This document shows positions 62,053 through 64,000 of a stretch of 64,000 nucleotides of DNA, one piece after another. The notes below the pieces were generated by a model. It was not told where the DNA came from. It saw nothing but the letters and a program-made list of their open reading frames with translations, and ran no database searches. The position numbers and the translations under genes were made by a program. The stretch covers positions 5,189,501 through 5,253,500 of the forward strand of contig NZ_CP046266.1 in NCBI RefSeq assembly GCF_009720625.1. The letters are read 5' to 3'. Numbering within the stretch: the stretch's first letter is position 1; each line of letters starts with the position of its first letter. This stretch comes from Metabacillus sediminilitoris. GTDB lineage: Bacteria > Bacillota > Bacilli > Bacillales > Bacillaceae.

Positions 62053-62362
62053 GTTACGCCCCCTATACTTTACTATTTAATTTTATAAAGTTAGTTTTGG
62101 CTATAAGTTACATATTTATTACAGGAATGACAGTTATTCTCTGACAGATAAACTTTCAAAAATGAAGCAAAAGGTTGGTTTCAGGTGCCGCCATATCATA
62201 TAGCAGAAAATAATACTAAATAGGGATCAGTGAATCCAGCAAGCTTAGTAGTAATAATCCAAAATCACTGAAACCTAGCAGATCAAAACTAGTATATTAG
62301 TCTTAATTAGATAAATAATCCGAAAGACCCATATAAATCGACATTATTCCTCCCGATAATAA

Positions 62363-62447
62363 AACTACAAAGGCAAAATCACTGAAAAGCGATGACGCAA
62401 AGCTATAGGGGCTCCTTTCTTAGAAAAGCCAGCCAGCTACCATCATA
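62363..62447 (+). ncRNA. Cyclic-di-GMP-I (GEMM-I) riboswitch
   Basis: The sequence holds the GEMM-I landmarks in order: ACAAAGGCAAA, a first hairpin ATCACTGAAAAGCGATGA with GAAA tetraloop-type loop, the invariant GACGCAAAGC, then AGGGGCTCC, and the 3' receptor AGCCAGCCAGCTACC. It ends about 20 bp before the start of the TPEEIAR membrane microprotein. No T-run terminator lies between, so control of ribosome access is more likely than termination. Confidence 0.9.
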
Positions 62448-62465
62448 TCTAAAGGGGAAATTTTG

Positions 62466-62597
62466 ATGTCAGATCATTTTTGGGCTACACCTGAAGAAAT
62501 TGCTAGAGTGAAAAAGCGTAACAAAACGATTCTGTATGCTACACTCCCAGTTGTTACAGTTATTGTAACTGCACTGCTAACAATGTTATTAAACTAA
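62466..62597 (+). CDS. TPEEIAR-motif membrane microprotein under c-di-GMP riboswitch (43 residues)
   Basis: ATG at 62466 follows AAAGGGGA. The 43-residue product begins MSDHFWATPEEIARVKKRNK and ends with one hydrophobic helix (about residues 22-42). A cytoplasmic motif with basic stop-transfer residues before a C-terminal anchor implies a single-pass protein with the motif inside. The motif is shared with the soluble 44-residue protein at 61258. It is monocistronic with its own terminator. It may be a c-di-GMP-controlled effector of surface polysaccharide or motility; no family is known to me. Confidence 0.7.
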   Translation: MSDHFWATPEEIARVKKRNKTILYATLPVVTVIVTALLTMLLN

Positions 62598-62605
62598 AAT
62601 GAATG

Positions 62606-62655
62606 AAGTGCCTTTCCGGTAGATGAATGATCATCACCTTTCGGACAGGCACTTT
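62606..62655 (+). terminator. Terminator of the riboswitch-controlled gene
   Basis: AAGTGCCTTTCCG pairs with CGGACAGGCACTT and TTTAATTTTT follows. Confidence 0.85.
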
Positions 62656-62796
62656 TAATTTTTGAACGTTAGAAATGTGAGAAAAATTGTCGCTTTCATT
62701 ATGAAAGACATCTTACTTCCTTCTTATCTTATATGTGTCTTTGAGTAGTACTTGTTGAGGGGAATTGAGAGGAGTTAATCACAATGAATGTATTTA

Positions 62797-63276
62797 CTAG
62801 AGGTCAAGTTGATTCCTCATCTTTGCTATTTCCCTTTCGTTTCTTACCGTCTTTTCCCATGTGTGTTCATGGTCTGCTTCTAATGAATCAAATTTCGCAA
62901 TGATTTCTTCATAATGTTTTTCGTTTTCATAGCGCATTTCACTAAGTTCAAGGCGCATGGCAGATTGTTCTTCTTTCATCGACTTTTGCTCATTTTTTAT
63001 TGTTGCAATATCTTGCTTCATCAATGTTTGTTCACTTTTTATTGACGCAATATCTTGCTTCATTGATGTTTGGTCGCTTTTTATTGTTGCGATATCTTGC
63101 TTCATCGATGTTTGATCGCTTTTTATTGTTGCGATATCTTGCTTCATCGATGTTTGTTCGCTTTTTATCGATGTGATATCTTGCTTCATCGATGTTTGGT
63201 CTTCATGCATATTTCCTACCATTTTTATGATCTTCGATAACATGTCTTCTATTCGGGTTAATCTTTCTTCCACCAT
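62797..63276 (-). CDS. Coiled-coil protein with 14-residue tandem repeats
   Basis: ATG at 63276 is used because AAGGAGGTGAAA lies before it. The 159-residue product begins MVEERLTRIEDMLSKIIKMV and then carries about six copies of a 14-residue unit (QTSMKQDIATIKSD), equal to two heptads, from about residue 27 to 110, followed by an acidic-basic helix. At DNA level the unit is 42 bp. It should form one long parallel coiled coil without membrane anchor. Similar heptad-repeat proteins are frequent in bacilli but have no assigned function. Repeat number may vary between strains. Confidence 0.8.
   Translation of the reverse strand: MVEERLTRIEDMLSKIIKMVGNMHEDQTSMKQDITSIKSEQTSMKQDIATIKSDQTSMKQDIATIKSDQTSMKQDIASIKSEQTLMKQDIATIKNEQKSMKEEQSAMRLELSEMRYENEKHYEEIIAKFDSLEADHEHTWEKTVRNEREIAKMRNQLDL
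63012..63200. repeat. 42-bp tandem repeat inside the coiled-coil gene
   Basis: Four to five consecutive 42-bp units share TTTTTATTGTTGCGATATCT with CTTGCTTCATCGATGTTTG; neighbouring units near 63050-63150 are almost identical, which indicates recent duplication. Confidence 0.85.
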
Positions 63277-63365
63277 TTTCACCTCCTTCAACATGATTTT
63301 ACAATTTTTAATAGGGATTGGCGAATCAATAAAATTAATCTTTTGGCTGTCCCCAAAACACAACA

Positions 63366-63394
63366 AAATGCGAGCACCCCAGGCGCTCGCATTT
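63366..63394 (-). terminator. Terminator of the 47-residue gene
   Basis: AATGCGAGC pairs with GCTCGCATT around a nine to eleven base loop, with A/T runs outside, directly after the stop at 63395. Confidence 0.8.
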
Positions 63395-63538
63395 TTATGA
63401 TGCATATACTTTTTTTATTTGTGAGATTAAATCTTCGATCATGTCAATTGTTGTCATGTCAGTTGTTCTTTCGCCTTTATCGTGAGCGCGTAACAGAATT
63501 TGCAGCAGCTCTTCTTGATTTAGCTGACTATCTTTCAT
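63395..63538 (-). CDS. Small hypothetical protein (47 residues)
   Basis: ATG at 63538 follows AAAGGGATTTGTAACT. The helical product (MKDSQLNQEELLQILLRAHD, then KGERTTDMTTIDMIEDLISQ) is acidic and has no membrane segment. Ordered composition, ribosome site and a strong terminator right after the stop support a real gene. Not recognised. Confidence 0.6.
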   Translation of the reverse strand: MKDSQLNQEELLQILLRAHDKGERTTDMTTIDMIEDLISQIKKVYAS

Positions 63539-63793
63539 AGTTACAAATCCCTTTCTTTTTTTACAATTTCAGACAATATGAGACTATTATACTTGGTAAT
63601 AGACAAACTTGCAACGTGGTAATTATTGAAAATTTCTGTCAACAGAATAGATACATTTTTATTATTTACATTATCTAAGTCATGATTGCCCAGTTGTCCA
63701 TTTTAAAAACATTCACACATTTCGAAAATAACTTCCCTTTTATGTCCCCCGTTTTATCTCATGCTAAACCTTTTTGATCTAATTCGAATGCGG

Positions 63794-63799
63794 TATAAT
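63794..63799 (+). promoter_or_regulatory. -10 element of a promoter for the gene at the right edge
   Basis: GCGGTATAAT gives a perfect TATAAT; the -35 is poor. It is the only plausible plus-strand promoter between 63539 and 63997. Confidence 0.4.
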
Positions 63800-63857
63800 A
63801 GAAGAATTAGGTTTTTAGTAAATATAAAACGTATACATTCTTTGTATCTAATATATG

Positions 63858-63983
63858 TGTCTAGCTGCAGCGCCTAGCCCCTCGAGGTCATAAGCCACTC
63901 ATGAATTGAAGGCATATTACACCTTCTATTCATGATCGTCTTATGCTTGTCAGGGCTGGACAAGGCGCTTCCGCTTTTCTTTG
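63858..63983. repeat. Bacillus intergenic palindromic element
   Basis: GTCTAGCTGCAGCGCCTAGC followed by CCCTCGAGGTCATAAGCC, and at the other end GCTTGTCAGGGCTGGACAAG with GCGCTTCCGC, form the two arms of a long imperfect palindrome that I know as a common intergenic repeat of Bacillus. It stands between promoter and ribosome site of the edge gene, so it would be in its leader RNA. Confidence 0.75.
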
Positions 63984-63997
63984 AAAGGGGGTACACG

Positions 63998-64000
63998 ATG
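63998..64000 (+). CDS. Start codon of a gene running off the right edge
   Basis: GAAAGGGGGTACACG precedes ATG at the last three bases. The spacing and strength of the site indicate the beginning of a plus-strand gene; nothing of its product is visible. Confidence 0.6.

Noticed and set aside
63012..63200. CRISPR or intergenic repeat
   Set aside because: The 42-bp units are in frame inside a coiled-coil gene.

Overview
The window looks like chromosome from a low-GC, spore-forming member of the Bacillaceae. Signs are strong AGGAGG-type ribosome sites, TTG and GTG starts, a Spo0E-like phosphatase, HssRS/HrtAB, YwqCDE/CapABC-type capsule regulators, a c-di-GMP-I riboswitch and Bacillus-type intergenic palindromes. 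I see no tRNA, rRNA, CRISPR array or intact transposase.

Layout. (1) 1-2.5 kb: a metal/peptide ABC importer (permease cut by the left edge, plus a binding lipoprotein) behind a promoter holding two Zur-like boxes, then a 25-residue holin-like toxin ORF. (2) 2.7-12.3 kb: an XRE regulator, a secreted LamG-metallophosphoesterase, a Yip1/HlyD pair, a secreted M14 carboxypeptidase, repeats and a YibE/F pair. (3) 12.5-13.1 kb: a frameshifted transketolase remnant. (4) 13.7-27.3 kb: a probable beta-1,2-glucan (sophoro-oligosaccharide) utilisation locus: ABC importer, GH3 beta-glucosidase, GH94 1,2-beta-oligoglucan phosphorylase, LacI regulator, secreted GH144-like endo-glucanase, secreted glycerophosphodiesterase and a Spo0E-like gene. 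An identical 15-bp operator, GTGAAACGTTTCGAT, occurs upstream of the importer, the Spo0E-like gene, the endo-glucanase and the phosphodiesterase. (5) 25.9-28.1 kb: decayed fragments of other genes. (6) 28.1-32.2 kb: the heme stress system hssS-hssR-hrtA-hrtB. (7) 32.6-37.3 kb: LCP cell-wall ligase, ferritin, ROK sugar kinase and mannose-6-phosphate isomerase. (8) 37.4-43.0 kb: a PTS operon (PRD regulator, EIIA, EIIB, EIIC) with two class II aldolases and a cre site. (9) 43.9-61.0 kb: one long minus-strand exopolysaccharide/capsule operon. (10) 61.2-64.0 kb: small genes, including two microproteins that share a TPEEIAR motif, one behind a c-di-GMP-I riboswitch, and a coiled-coil protein built from 14-residue repeats. 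The next gene starts at the last three bases.

How they work together. In the glucan locus the secreted enzyme would cut beta-1,2-glucan, the importer would take up sophoro-oligosaccharides, and the phosphorylase and beta-glucosidase would convert them to glucose-1-phosphate and glucose. The shared operator adds a secreted phosphodiesterase and a sporulation-phosphatase homologue to this response. In the polysaccharide cluster CapA/B/C-like proteins control chain length, CapD-, CapM- and CapN-like proteins make and load a first 6-deoxy amino sugar, the CapE/RmlD/2-epimerase trio makes an L-sugar such as UDP-L-QuiNAc or UDP-L-FucNAc, and glycosyltransferases, Wzx and Wzy finish the polymer.

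All assignments are by reading; no database search was run.
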